From assembly GCF_002234595.1 (NCBI RefSeq), contig NZ_NMUL01000031.1, positions 219,049 through 283,048 of the forward strand: a stretch of 64,000 bases of DNA, written 5' to 3'. Position 1 is the first letter of the stretch; every line of letters starts with the position of its first letter. The notes under the pieces were generated by a model that did no database searches, was not told where the DNA came from, and saw only the letters and a list, made by a program, of their open reading frames with translations. Made by a program: the position numbers and the translations under genes. Shown here in pieces: positions 25,641 to 33,976 of this stretch. This DNA is from Amycolatopsis vastitatis. Lineage in GTDB: Bacteria > Actinomycetota > Actinomycetes > Mycobacteriales > Pseudonocardiaceae.

Positions 25641-26407
25641 TGGTCCAGCGTTTCGAAGGCCGCGTCGCGGTCATCACCGGCGGCGCGAGCGGCATCGGGC
25701 TCGCGTCGGCCCGCCGCCTGGCGAGCGAAGGCGCGAAGGTCGTCATCGCCGACCTGTCGCCGGTCGTGGGCAAGGCGGTCGCCGACGAGATCGGCGGCGC
25801 GTTCGTCCAGACCGACGTCACCGACGCCGAGCAGGTCGAGAACCTGTTCCACACCACGGTCGAGCAGTTCGGCTCGGTCGACGTCGCGTTCAACAACGCC
25901 GGCATCTCCCCGCCCGAAGACGACTCCATCCTGACCACCGGCATCGAGGCGTGGGACCGCGTGCAGCGCGTCAACCTGACGTCGGTGTACCACTGCTGCA
26001 AGGCGGTCCTGCCGCACATGCAGCGCCAGGGCAAGGGCTCGATCATCAACACGGCGTCGTTCGTCGCGGTGATGGGCGCGGCCACCTCCCAGATCTCCTA
26101 CACCGCGTCCAAGGGCGGCGTGCTCGCGATGAGCCGCGAGCTTGGCGTGCAGTTCGCGCGGGAGAACATCCGCGTCAACGCGCTGTGCCCGGGGCCGGTG
26201 AACACCCCGCTGCTCAAGGAGCTGTTCGCCAAGGACCCGGAACGCGCCGCGCGGCGGCTGGTGCACGTGCCGGTGGGCCGGTTCGCCGAGCCGGAGGAGA
26301 TCGCGGCCGCGGTGGCCTTCCTGGCCAGCGACGACGCCAGCTTCATCACGGCGTCGCAGTTCCTCGTCGACGGCGGCATCTCCGGCGCGTACGTCACCCC
26401 CATCTAA
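25640..26407 (+). CDS. SDR-family oxidoreductase
   Basis: 255 residues. TGGASGIG binds the cofactor, NNAG is conserved, and the active site is Ser (NTASF) with YTASK. It starts within the stop of the aldehyde dehydrogenase (TAATG). It is the last gene of the gamma-glutamylation operon and probably supplies or replaces the amine or alcohol oxidation step, since no oxidase is encoded. That role is inference. Confidence 0.88.
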   Translation: MVQRFEGRVAVITGGASGIGLASARRLASEGAKVVIADLSPVVGKAVADEIGGAFVQTDVTDAEQVENLFHTTVEQFGSVDVAFNNAGISPPEDDSILTTGIEAWDRVQRVNLTSVYHCCKAVLPHMQRQGKGSIINTASFVAVMGAATSQISYTASKGGVLAMSRELGVQFARENIRVNALCPGPVNTPLLKELFAKDPERAARRLVHVPVGRFAEPEEIAAAVAFLASDDASFITASQFLVDGGISGAYVTPI

Positions 26408-26595
26408 CGGCGCGTCTTGACGCCGTAGACGTCCTTCAGGAACTTCCAGGCGGCGTTGAGCCGCTTGCGTTCTTCCGAGAGGAGCTTTTCGCGGCGGCGG
26501 AGCACCCGGGTGGCGACTTCGGAGGCGAGGAACGCGCCGGCGGCGAAGGTCAGCACGCCGACGATCAGGGTCAGGGCGATGATGGTGGTCGTCAT
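26404..26595 (-). CDS. Small single-pass membrane protein
   Basis: 63 residues. One hydrophobic helix (about 4-28) is followed by a basic, helical cytoplasmic tail (LRRREKLLSEERKRLNAAWK). The 3' end overlaps the convergent SDR gene by four bases. It diverges from an HTH gene, and the palindrome at 26637-26663 lies between them. I do not recognise a family. Confidence 0.7.
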   Translation of the reverse strand: MTTTIIALTLIVGVLTFAAGAFLASEVATRVLRRREKLLSEERKRLNAAWKFLKDVYGVKTRR

Positions 26596-26636
26596 GGTGA
26601 CCAGCGTCGGAGCGCCGTGGGCGTTTCGTCCCTGCG

Positions 26637-26663
26637 CAAAGCTAGCGGGTTTCGTTAGCTTTG
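26637..26663. promoter_or_regulatory. Palindrome with back-to-back -10 boxes
   Basis: CAAAGCTA (26637-26644) and TAGCTTTG (26656-26663) are perfect 8-base arms around 11 bases. Each arm contains TAGCTT on the outward strand, so it can act as the -10 box for the gene it faces. The rightward GTG at 26668 begins about 7 bases after the box, fitting a leaderless mRNA. A repressor bound here would shut both promoters. Confidence 0.65.
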
Positions 26664-26667
26664 TGAG

Positions 26668-27960
26668 GTGACGCACTGGCGCGCCGACGAGTGGGCGGAA
26701 GCGGTCCGGGCCGGCATCCGGGCCCGGGGGCTGTCCCTGGACGAGGCCGCGCGCCGCATCGGCGTCCCGACGTCGACGCTGCGCAGCTGGATCGAGCACC
26801 GGCACGCGCCGAAGGTGACCGTCTTCGACCACTGGGCGCAGCTCGCCGAGGTGACCGGGCTCGGCGAAGCCGAGCTGCTGCGCGTCGCCGGGGTACTGCC
26901 CGACGCGCTGGCGTCGCCGGTGCACGCCGCCCAGGCGGCGAAGGCGCTGCGGGAGGGCATCGACCAGGCCGGGCAGTTCCTGCGGCAGGCGACGGCGCTG
27001 GTCTACTCCTCGCCCGGCACGCAGGTGGCCAACGCCATCGCGGCGTCGCCGATCGACTGGGAGATGCGGATCCGCTCGGCCACCCGCGGCGACGAGGTCC
27101 GCGTCACCTACCACCACTACGTCGGGGTCGTGCCGCCGCGCGGCTTCCCGCACACCGACGCCGAAGCGCGCCGGATCGTCGAGCACGAGATCCTCGGCGA
27201 ACTGTGGCGGCCGCTGGGGCTGTACTGGCGGGTCGCCGAGGTGCACGACTGGCACGAGCCGCCCCGGCTGGTCATCCAGGTACCCGAGCAGGAGGCGACG
27301 CGCCCGCCCGCGCCGTCGCCGGTCGTGACGGCGCCGCCGGTGGTGGTGCTGTCGCCGATCTGGGGTTACGGCGAGCTGCTGGCGTCGCTGGTCGCCGACG
27401 GTCTCGGCTTCGGCAACGTCGACTTCCGCTACTTCGGCCTCCCCGACGCGATGGCCGACCGGGTCCGGATCACCGCGCGCGAGCTGGCCGAGCCGGCCCC
27501 GCGGCTGGTGCACTCGGTGCCGCCGATCATGCTGCTGCACGGCCTGGCCGTGCCGGACCTGACCGGACGGCTCCCGGTCGTCGTCCGCTACGGGCCCCGC
27601 ATGCGCGCCCGCGCGGCGCGCATCTACCGCGAGGCGCTGCTCGAAGCCGGGTTCGCGGACCCGCTGGCGGGCGCCCGCGCGATCGAGGAGGCGGTCTCGG
27701 TGCCGCCGGGCTGTTCCTACTTCGAGGTGACGCTGGCCGACGAGGACGTCTTCGACGGCGACCGTCCCTCGCTGGACCGGCTCAACGACTCGGTGGCGTG
27801 GCACGCCGAGCAGATCGTCGAGCAGGTCCTGCTGGGCGCCGGGCACCCGCCGGTCCCGCTCGGCGGCCCGCTGAAACGCCTGGTCCTGCCCTCGGGCCGG
27901 GTCCGCCGTCCCCCGGTCCTGGCCGGGAAGGTGGTGCGCCGGCTCGCCGGTGAGCCCTGA
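26668..27960 (+). CDS. HTH protein with large unrecognised C-terminal region
   Basis: 430 residues. Residues about 10-75 form an XRE-like HTH (LSLDEAARRIGVPTSTLRSW). The rest, about 340 residues, matches no family I can name. It contains VVLSPIWGYGELLASLVADGLGFG, which could bind a nucleotide or sugar, and repeated arginine-rich helices. It diverges from a small membrane protein and probably regulates it through the palindrome in between. Confidence 0.7.
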   Translation: MTHWRADEWAEAVRAGIRARGLSLDEAARRIGVPTSTLRSWIEHRHAPKVTVFDHWAQLAEVTGLGEAELLRVAGVLPDALASPVHAAQAAKALREGIDQAGQFLRQATALVYSSPGTQVANAIAASPIDWEMRIRSATRGDEVRVTYHHYVGVVPPRGFPHTDAEARRIVEHEILGELWRPLGLYWRVAEVHDWHEPPRLVIQVPEQEATRPPAPSPVVTAPPVVVLSPIWGYGELLASLVADGLGFGNVDFRYFGLPDAMADRVRITARELAEPAPRLVHSVPPIMLLHGLAVPDLTGRLPVVVRYGPRMRARAARIYREALLEAGFADPLAGARAIEEAVSVPPGCSYFEVTLADEDVFDGDRPSLDRLNDSVAWHAEQIVEQVLLGAGHPPVPLGGPLKRLVLPSGRVRRPPVLAGKVVRRLAGEP

Positions 27961-27962
27961 CC

Positions 27963-28053
27963 CAAGCGCCCCAATGTGGCGTTCGGTGCGTCCAACGCAC
28001 CCAATGCGGCGTTCGGTGCGTTGGACGCAACCAACGCCACATTGGGGCGCTTG
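27963..28053. repeat. 91-base nested intergenic hairpin
   Basis: Positions 27963-27983 pair perfectly with 28033-28053 (21 bp). After a 3x3 internal loop, 27987-28001 pair perfectly with 28015-28029 (15 bp). The 21 bases at 27971-27991 also recur directly at 28001-28021 with one mismatch, a 30-base period. It lies after the stop of the HTH gene and before the glycine riboswitch, so it may terminate upstream transcripts or form a cruciform. Confidence 0.8.
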
Positions 28054-28149
28054 TCGAGGCCGGGTCGAGAACCACTGTGGCGTTGCCCGGGTGAAGTAGA
28101 CGGGCCTCGGAGACGGCGGGTACCGTTACCGCCACAACTGCAGATCGGG

Positions 28150-28345
28150 CCGTCGAGCCGAGGCGGGAGAGCCCTCACGAACGTGGTGGGGCACCGAAGG
28201 AGCAAACTCCCCGGAATCTCTCAGGTACCCGCTACCGCTTCAGGCGAGGCCACTCTGGAAAGCAGGCGCACCCGCGTCTCACCCAAGGTGAAAGCCGTGT
28301 CGCACACGGTGAAACTCTCAGGTGCCATGACAGAGGGGGAGTTCC
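28150..28345 (+). ncRNA. Tandem glycine riboswitch
   Basis: Two glycine aptamers lie in line ahead of gcvP. The first holds GGCGGGAGAGCCC, CACCGAAGGAGCAA and CGGAATCTCTCAGG. The second holds CCACTCTGGAAAG, CACCCAAGGTGAAAGCC, GTGAAACTCTCAGG and GACAGAGGGG. These are the conserved core elements of the class. The tandem form binds two glycines and normally turns on gcv expression. The expression platform probably lies between 28340 and the gcvP start, where GAGGAG (28371-28376) is the ribosome binding site that could be exposed. Confidence 0.93.
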
Positions 28346-28355
28346 CAGCGCACCG

Positions 28356-31214
28356 TTGTGTGCCCGGCCCGAGGAGCTCCCGATCACCTCTACGCAGTTC
28401 GACGCCCGCCACATCGGCCCGTCCGAGGCCGAGCGCGCGAAGATGCTCGCCGAGTGCGGTTACGGCAGCCTGGACGCCCTCGTCGGCGCCGCCGTCCCGA
28501 CCGCCATCCGCACCACCCGTGACCTGCGGCTCCCGCCGGCCGCGTCCGAAGAGGACGCCACCGCGGAGCTGCGTGCCCTCGCCGCGCGCAACCGGCCGAT
28601 GACGCAGATGATCGGCCTCGGCTACTCCGACACCGTGACGCCCGGTGTCATCCGGCGCAACGTCCTCGAGAACCCCGCCTGGTACACGGCGTACACGCCC
28701 TACCAGCCGGAGATCTCGCAGGGACGGCTCGAAGCGCTCCTCAACTTCCAGACCATGGTCGCCGACCTGACCGGCCTGGCCACCGCGAACGCCTCCCTGC
28801 TGGATGAGTCGACCGCCGTCGCCGAAGCCGTCACGCTGATGCGCCGCGCGTCCAAGGCCAAGTCCAACAAGGTCGTGCTCGACGCCGAGTGCCTGCCGCA
28901 GACCATCGCCGTCGTGCGCACCCGTGTCGAGGCCCTCGGCATCGAGGTCGAGGTCCGCGACCTGCTGACCGGCCTGCCGGACGAGTTCTTCGGCGTCGTC
29001 GTCCAGTACCCCGGCGCGTCCGGTGTGCTGCGCGGCCGCGGCTTCTACCAGGCGATTTCGGAGTCGGCGAAGGCCGCGGGCGCGCTGTACACCGTCGCCG
29101 CCGACCTCCTCGCGCTGACGCTGGTCACCTCGCCCGGCGAGTTCGGCGCCGACGTCGCCGCGGGCTCGACGCAGCGCTTCGGCGTCCCGCTCGGCTACGG
29201 CGGCCCGCACGCCGGGTACATGGCGGTCCGCGCCGGGCTCGAGCGCTCGCTGCCCGGGCGTCTCGTCGGCGTCTCGGTCGACGCCGACGGCAACTCCGCC
29301 TACCGCCTCGCGCTGCAGACGCGTGAGCAGCACATCCGCCGCGAGAAGGCGACGTCCAACATCTGCACGGCGCAGGTCCTCCCGGCCGTGCTCGCCGCGA
29401 TGTACGCGGTCTACCACGGTCCCGACGGCCTGAAGAAGATCGCCCAGCGCGTCCACGGCCTGGCCGCGGGCTTCGCCGACGCGCTGCGCACGACCGGCGT
29501 CGAGGTCGTCCACGAGTCCTTCTTCGACACCGTCGTCGCGCACGTGCCCGGCCAGGCCGCCGAGGTCCACGCGGCCGCCCGCGAAGCCGGGATCAACCTC
29601 GGCCACGTCGACGCCGACCACGTGCGCGTCGCCTTCGACGAGGTCAGCACCCCGGCGATCACCGCGAAGGTCCTGCGCGCGTTCGGCGTCGAAAGTGACC
29701 TGCAGGACGGCGTCGCGCTGCCGAACGGCCTGGCCCGCGAGAGCGGCTTCATGGGCCACGAGGTCTTCGGCACCCACCGCTCCGAGACGGCGATGCTGCG
29801 CTACCTGCGCCGCCTGGCCGACCAGGACTACGCGCTCGACCGCGGCATGATCCCGCTCGGCTCCTGCACGATGAAGCTCAACGCCACCACGGAGATGGAG
29901 CCGATCAGCTGGCGCGAGTTCGCCGGCATCCACCCGTTCGCGCCGGCCGAGGACGCCGAGGGCTACCATGTCCTCGTCGCCCAGCTCGCGGAGTGGCTGG
30001 CCGAGGTCACCGGCTACGACAAGGTGTCACTGCAGCCGAATGCAGGCAGCCAGGGCGAACTGGCCGGGCTGCTCGCGATCCGCGCCTACCACCGCGCCAA
30101 CGGTGACGAAGCTCGCGACGTCTGCCTGATCCCGTCGTCCGCGCACGGCACCAACGCCGCGTCCGCGGTGCTCGCCGGGATGCGCGTGGTCGTGGTCAAG
30201 TGCACCGACGAGGGCAACGTCGACCTCGACGACCTGCGGTCCAAAGTGGACGCCCACCGCGACACCCTGGCCGCGATCATGGTGACGTACCCGTCCACGC
30301 ACGGTGTGTACGAGCACGACATCGACGAGCTGGCCAAGATCGTCCACGACGGCGGCGGCCAGGTGTACGTCGACGGCGCGAACCTCAACGCCCTGCTCGG
30401 CCTGGCCAAGCCGGGCGAGTTCGGCGGCGACGTCTCGCACCTGAACCTGCACAAGACGTTCTGCATCCCGCACGGCGGCGGCGGCCCCGGCGTCGGCCCG
30501 GTCGCGGTGCGCGCGCACCTCGCGCCGTACCTGCCGAACCACCCGCTGCTCGACGCCGCCGGCCCGGAGACCGGCGTCGGCCCGATCAGCGGCGCGCCCT
30601 ACGGCTCGGCGTCGATCCTGCCCATCTCCTGGGCGTACGTCCGGATGATGGGCGCGCCCGGCCTGACCGCGGCCACCAAGGTCGCCGTGCTGGCCGCGAA
30701 CTACGTCGCCTCACGGCTGGCGCCGCACTACCCGGTGCTCTACACGGGCCAGGACGGCCTGGTCGCCCACGAGTGCATCCTCGACCTGCGGCAGATCACC
30801 AAGGAGACCGGCGTGACGGTCGACGACGTCGCCAAGCGGCTCATCGACTACGGCTTCCACGCGCCGACGATGTCGTTCCCGGTCGCGGGCACCCTGATGG
30901 TCGAGCCGACCGAGTCCGAGGACCTGGGCGAGATCGACCGCTTCATCGCCGCGATGATCGCCATCCGCGCCGAGATCGACGAGGTGACCAACGGGCGCTG
31001 GACGGCGGAGGAGTCGCCGCTGCGCGGCGCCCCGCACACCGCGGAGACGCTGGTCGGGGAGTGGGACAAGCGCTACGACCGCGAGCTGGCCGTGTACCCG
31101 GCGGGTGTTTCCCGGAAGACCAAGTACTGGCCCCCGGTGCGTCGCATCGACGGCGCCCGCGGCGACCGTAACCTCGTGTGCTCCTGCCCGCCCCTCAACG
31201 CTTACGAAGGCTGA
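28356..31214 (+). CDS. gcvP: Glycine dehydrogenase (decarboxylating), P-protein
   Basis: About 950 residues, full length. FDARHIGPSE opens the N-terminal half. The PLP lysine lies in NLHKTFCIPHGGGGPG at about residue 700. It decarboxylates glycine and passes the aminomethyl group to lipoyl-GcvH. The start is unclear: TTG 28356 is the only near upstream start codon, but GAGGAG (28371-28376) lies inside that frame and points 6 bases on to ATC 28383. The first in-frame ATG (28443) would lose conserved residues. It is the first gene under the glycine riboswitch. Confidence 0.95.
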   Translation: MCARPEELPITSTQFDARHIGPSEAERAKMLAECGYGSLDALVGAAVPTAIRTTRDLRLPPAASEEDATAELRALAARNRPMTQMIGLGYSDTVTPGVIRRNVLENPAWYTAYTPYQPEISQGRLEALLNFQTMVADLTGLATANASLLDESTAVAEAVTLMRRASKAKSNKVVLDAECLPQTIAVVRTRVEALGIEVEVRDLLTGLPDEFFGVVVQYPGASGVLRGRGFYQAISESAKAAGALYTVAADLLALTLVTSPGEFGADVAAGSTQRFGVPLGYGGPHAGYMAVRAGLERSLPGRLVGVSVDADGNSAYRLALQTREQHIRREKATSNICTAQVLPAVLAAMYAVYHGPDGLKKIAQRVHGLAAGFADALRTTGVEVVHESFFDTVVAHVPGQAAEVHAAAREAGINLGHVDADHVRVAFDEVSTPAITAKVLRAFGVESDLQDGVALPNGLARESGFMGHEVFGTHRSETAMLRYLRRLADQDYALDRGMIPLGSCTMKLNATTEMEPISWREFAGIHPFAPAEDAEGYHVLVAQLAEWLAEVTGYDKVSLQPNAGSQGELAGLLAIRAYHRANGDEARDVCLIPSSAHGTNAASAVLAGMRVVVVKCTDEGNVDLDDLRSKVDAHRDTLAAIMVTYPSTHGVYEHDIDELAKIVHDGGGQVYVDGANLNALLGLAKPGEFGGDVSHLNLHKTFCIPHGGGGPGVGPVAVRAHLAPYLPNHPLLDAAGPETGVGPISGAPYGSASILPISWAYVRMMGAPGLTAATKVAVLAANYVASRLAPHYPVLYTGQDGLVAHECILDLRQITKETGVTVDDVAKRLIDYGFHAPTMSFPVAGTLMVEPTESEDLGEIDRFIAAMIAIRAEIDEVTNGRWTAEESPLRGAPHTAETLVGEWDKRYDRELAVYPAGVSRKTKYWPPVRRIDGARGDRNLVCSCPPLNAYEG

Positions 31215-31220
31215 GCTTCA

Positions 31221-32312
31221 GTGTCGAAAGAGACCTCCCTGCACGGAGTCCACAAGGGACTCGGTGCGCTGTTCACCGACTTCGCCGGCTGGTCGATGCC
31301 GGTCCGCTACGCCAGCGAGCTGGCCGAGCACAAGGCCGTCCGCGAGGCGGCCGGGCTGTTCGACCTGTCGCACATGGCCGAGATCCACGTCACGGGCAAG
31401 CAGGCGGCGGACGTCCTGGACTTCGCGCTGGTCGGCAACCTCACCGGGGTCAAGCCGGGCCGGGCGCGGTACACGATGATCTGCAACGAGTCGGGGGGCG
31501 TGCTGGACGACCTGGTGGTCTACCGCCTGGCCGACGAGCACTACCTGGTCGTCGCGAACGCGGGCAACGCGCAGGTCGTCGCGGACGCCCTCGCCGAGCG
31601 GGTCGCGGGCTTCGACGCGGTCGTGGACGACCGGTCCGAGACCACCGCGCTGATCGCCGTCCAGGGCCCGAACGCCGCGGCGATCCTCGCTGCCGTGACC
31701 GACGCCGACCTGGACGCGCTGAAGTACTACGCCAGCGTCCCGGCGTCGGTGAAGGGGCACGACGTCCTGCTCGCCCGCACCGGGTACACCGGCGAGGACG
31801 GCTTCGAGCTGTTCGTCGACGCCGACGAAGCGCCGGCGTTGTGGCGCCTGCTGATGGACGCCGGCGAGCCGCACGGCTTGGTCCCGGCGGGCCTCGCCTG
31901 CCGCGACACGCTGCGTCTCGAAGCCGGGATGCCGTTGTACGGCAACGAACTGACCGTCGAGCAGAGCCCGTTCGAGGCGGGGCTCGGGCGGGTCGTCAAG
32001 TTCGAGAAGCCGGGCGACTTCGTCGGCCGCGCGGCCCTGGAGGAGCGGTCCGAGGCCGACGTCCCGCGAGTGCGGGTCGGCCTGCGCGGAGCCGGTCGTC
32101 GTGCTCCCCGGCACGGCTACGCGGTGCTGGCCGACGGCACCGAAATCGGCGAGGTCACCAGCGGCGCGCTCTCGCCCACCCTCGGTTACCCGATCGCCAT
32201 GGCGTACGTCGATCGGGCGTACGCCGAGCCCGGCACCGAGCTGTCCGTCGACATCCGGGGCAGGATCGAGCCCGTCGAGGTCGTCGCCCTGCCCTTCTAC
32301 TCCCGCGCGTAA
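31221..32312 (+). CDS. gcvT: Aminomethyltransferase, T-protein
   Basis: 363 residues from GTG 31221, six bases after gcvP. FTDFAGWSMPVRY, GLFDLSHMAEI, CRDTLRLEAGMPLYGNEL and GEVTSGALSPTLG are the folate-binding and active-site segments of GcvT. It transfers the methylene unit from the aminomethyl-lipoyl group to tetrahydrofolate and releases ammonia. It acts with GcvP, GcvH and a dihydrolipoamide dehydrogenase encoded elsewhere. Confidence 0.96.
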   Translation: MSKETSLHGVHKGLGALFTDFAGWSMPVRYASELAEHKAVREAAGLFDLSHMAEIHVTGKQAADVLDFALVGNLTGVKPGRARYTMICNESGGVLDDLVVYRLADEHYLVVANAGNAQVVADALAERVAGFDAVVDDRSETTALIAVQGPNAAAILAAVTDADLDALKYYASVPASVKGHDVLLARTGYTGEDGFELFVDADEAPALWRLLMDAGEPHGLVPAGLACRDTLRLEAGMPLYGNELTVEQSPFEAGLGRVVKFEKPGDFVGRAALEERSEADVPRVRVGLRGAGRRAPRHGYAVLADGTEIGEVTSGALSPTLGYPIAMAYVDRAYAEPGTELSVDIRGRIEPVEVVALPFYSRA

Positions 32313-32324
32313 GGACTCTTTCCT

Positions 32325-32702
32325 GTGAGCATCCCCGAGAACCTGCAGTACGCCAAGGAACACGAGTGGCTGAGCGTCTCCGATGGTGTGGCCACCGTCG
32401 GGATCACGGCCTTCGCCGCGGAATCGCTCGGTGACATCGTGTTCGTCCAGCTGCCCGACGCGGGCGCCACGATCACCGCGGGCGAGGTGTTCGGCGAGGT
32501 CGAGTCGACCAAGTCCGTCAGCGAGCTGTACGCGCCGGTGTCCGGTGAAGTCGTCGAGGTGAACGGCACCACATCGGACACCCCCGAGGTCATCAACTCC
32601 GACCCGTACACCGAAGGATGGCTCCTGAAGGTGCGTCTCACCGCGGACGTGCCGGACCTGCTCGACGCCGCCGCGTACGCCGCGCACACCCAGGAGAACT
32701 GA
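32325..32702 (+). CDS. gcvH: Glycine cleavage system H protein
   Basis: 125 residues from GTG 32325. HEWLSVSDGVATVGIT and EVESTKSVSELYAPVSG are typical, and Lys63 is the lipoylated residue. The protein shuttles the aminomethyl group between the P, T and L proteins. It sits between gcvT and glyA, and its stop overlaps the glyA ATG. The lipA gene two positions downstream can supply its lipoyl group. Confidence 0.97.
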   Translation: MSIPENLQYAKEHEWLSVSDGVATVGITAFAAESLGDIVFVQLPDAGATITAGEVFGEVESTKSVSELYAPVSGEVVEVNGTTSDTPEVINSDPYTEGWLLKVRLTADVPDLLDAAAYAAHTQEN

Positions 32703-33976
32703 TGACGACCTTCGACGCGCCCCTGTCCGAAGTCGACCCCGAGGTCGCCGCGGCCGTCGCCGACGAGCTGACCCGCCAGCAGTCCACCCTGGAGATGATC
32801 GCCTCCGAGAACTTCGCCCCGGTGGGCGTGCTCGAGGCGCAGGGCTCGGTGCTGACCAACAAGTACGCCGAGGGCTACCCGGGCCGCCGCTACTACGGCG
32901 GCTGCGAGCACGTCGACGTCGTCGAGCAGCTCGCCATCGACCGCGCGAAGGCCCTCTTCGGCGCCGAGCACGCCAACGTCCAGCCGCACTCGGGCGCGCA
33001 GGCCAACGCGGCCGCGATGTTCGCCGTGCTCAAGCCGGGCGACACGATCCTCGGGCTCGACCTGGCGCACGGCGGTCACCTGACGCACGGAATGAAGATC
33101 AACTTCTCGGGCAAGCTCTACAACGTCGTCGCCTACCACGTCGACAAAGAGACCGGCATCGTCGACCTCGCCGAGATCGAGCGCCTGGCCGTCGAGCACC
33201 GGCCGAAGCTGATCATCGCCGGCTGGTCCGCCTACCCGCGTCAGCTCGACTTCGCCGAGTTCCGCCGCATCGCGGACCTCGTCGACGCCCGCCTGATGGT
33301 GGACATGGCGCACTTCGCCGGGCTGGTCGCGGCCGGGCTGCACCCGTCGCCGGTGCCGCACGCCGACATCGTCACCACGACCACGCACAAGACCCTCGGC
33401 GGCCCGCGCGGCGGGCTCATCCTCAGCCGCGAGGAGCTGGCGAAGAAGATCAACTCGGCGGTGTTCCCGGGCCAGCAGGGCGGGCCCCTGGAGCACGTCA
33501 TCGCGGCCAAGGCCGTCGCGCTGAAGATCGCCGCGAGCGAGGAGTTCAAGGAGCGTCAGCAGCGCACCCTGGAGGGTTCGCGGATCATCGCCGCGCGGCT
33601 GTCGCAGGCGGACTGCGCCGCGGCGGGGGTGCGGGTGCTGACCGGCGGCACCGACGTCCACCTGGTGCTCGTCGACCTGGTCCAGTCCACTCTGGACGGC
33701 CAGCAGGCCGAGGACCGGCTGCACGAGGTCGGCATCACGGTCAACCGCAACGCCGTCCCGTTCGACCCGCGCCCGCCGATGGTCACCTCCGGCCTGCGGA
33801 TCGGCACGCCGGCACTGGCCACCCGCGGCTTCGGCGCGGACGACTTCGCCGAGGTCGCCGACATCATCGCGGAAGCACTGAAACCGGGCTTCGACGACGC
33901 TGTGCGTTCCAAACTCCGCGACCGTGTCGAAACCCTCGCGGCGAAGCACCCGTTGTACGCGGGCCTGTCGCGATGA
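32702..33976 (+). CDS. glyA: Serine hydroxymethyltransferase
   Basis: 424 residues. The PLP lysine is in TTTTHKTLGGPRGG (about residue 230), with MIASENF and YYGGCEHVD near the N-terminus. It interconverts glycine plus methylene-tetrahydrofolate with serine. Placed after gcvH with a one-base overlap, it can use the methylene-folate made by the cleavage system to turn a second glycine into serine. Its 3' end overlaps lipA by four bases. Confidence 0.96.
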   Translation: MTTFDAPLSEVDPEVAAAVADELTRQQSTLEMIASENFAPVGVLEAQGSVLTNKYAEGYPGRRYYGGCEHVDVVEQLAIDRAKALFGAEHANVQPHSGAQANAAAMFAVLKPGDTILGLDLAHGGHLTHGMKINFSGKLYNVVAYHVDKETGIVDLAEIERLAVEHRPKLIIAGWSAYPRQLDFAEFRRIADLVDARLMVDMAHFAGLVAAGLHPSPVPHADIVTTTTHKTLGGPRGGLILSREELAKKINSAVFPGQQGGPLEHVIAAKAVALKIAASEEFKERQQRTLEGSRIIAARLSQADCAAAGVRVLTGGTDVHLVLVDLVQSTLDGQQAEDRLHEVGITVNRNAVPFDPRPPMVTSGLRIGTPALATRGFGADDFAEVADIIAEALKPGFDDAVRSKLRDRVETLAAKHPLYAGLSR

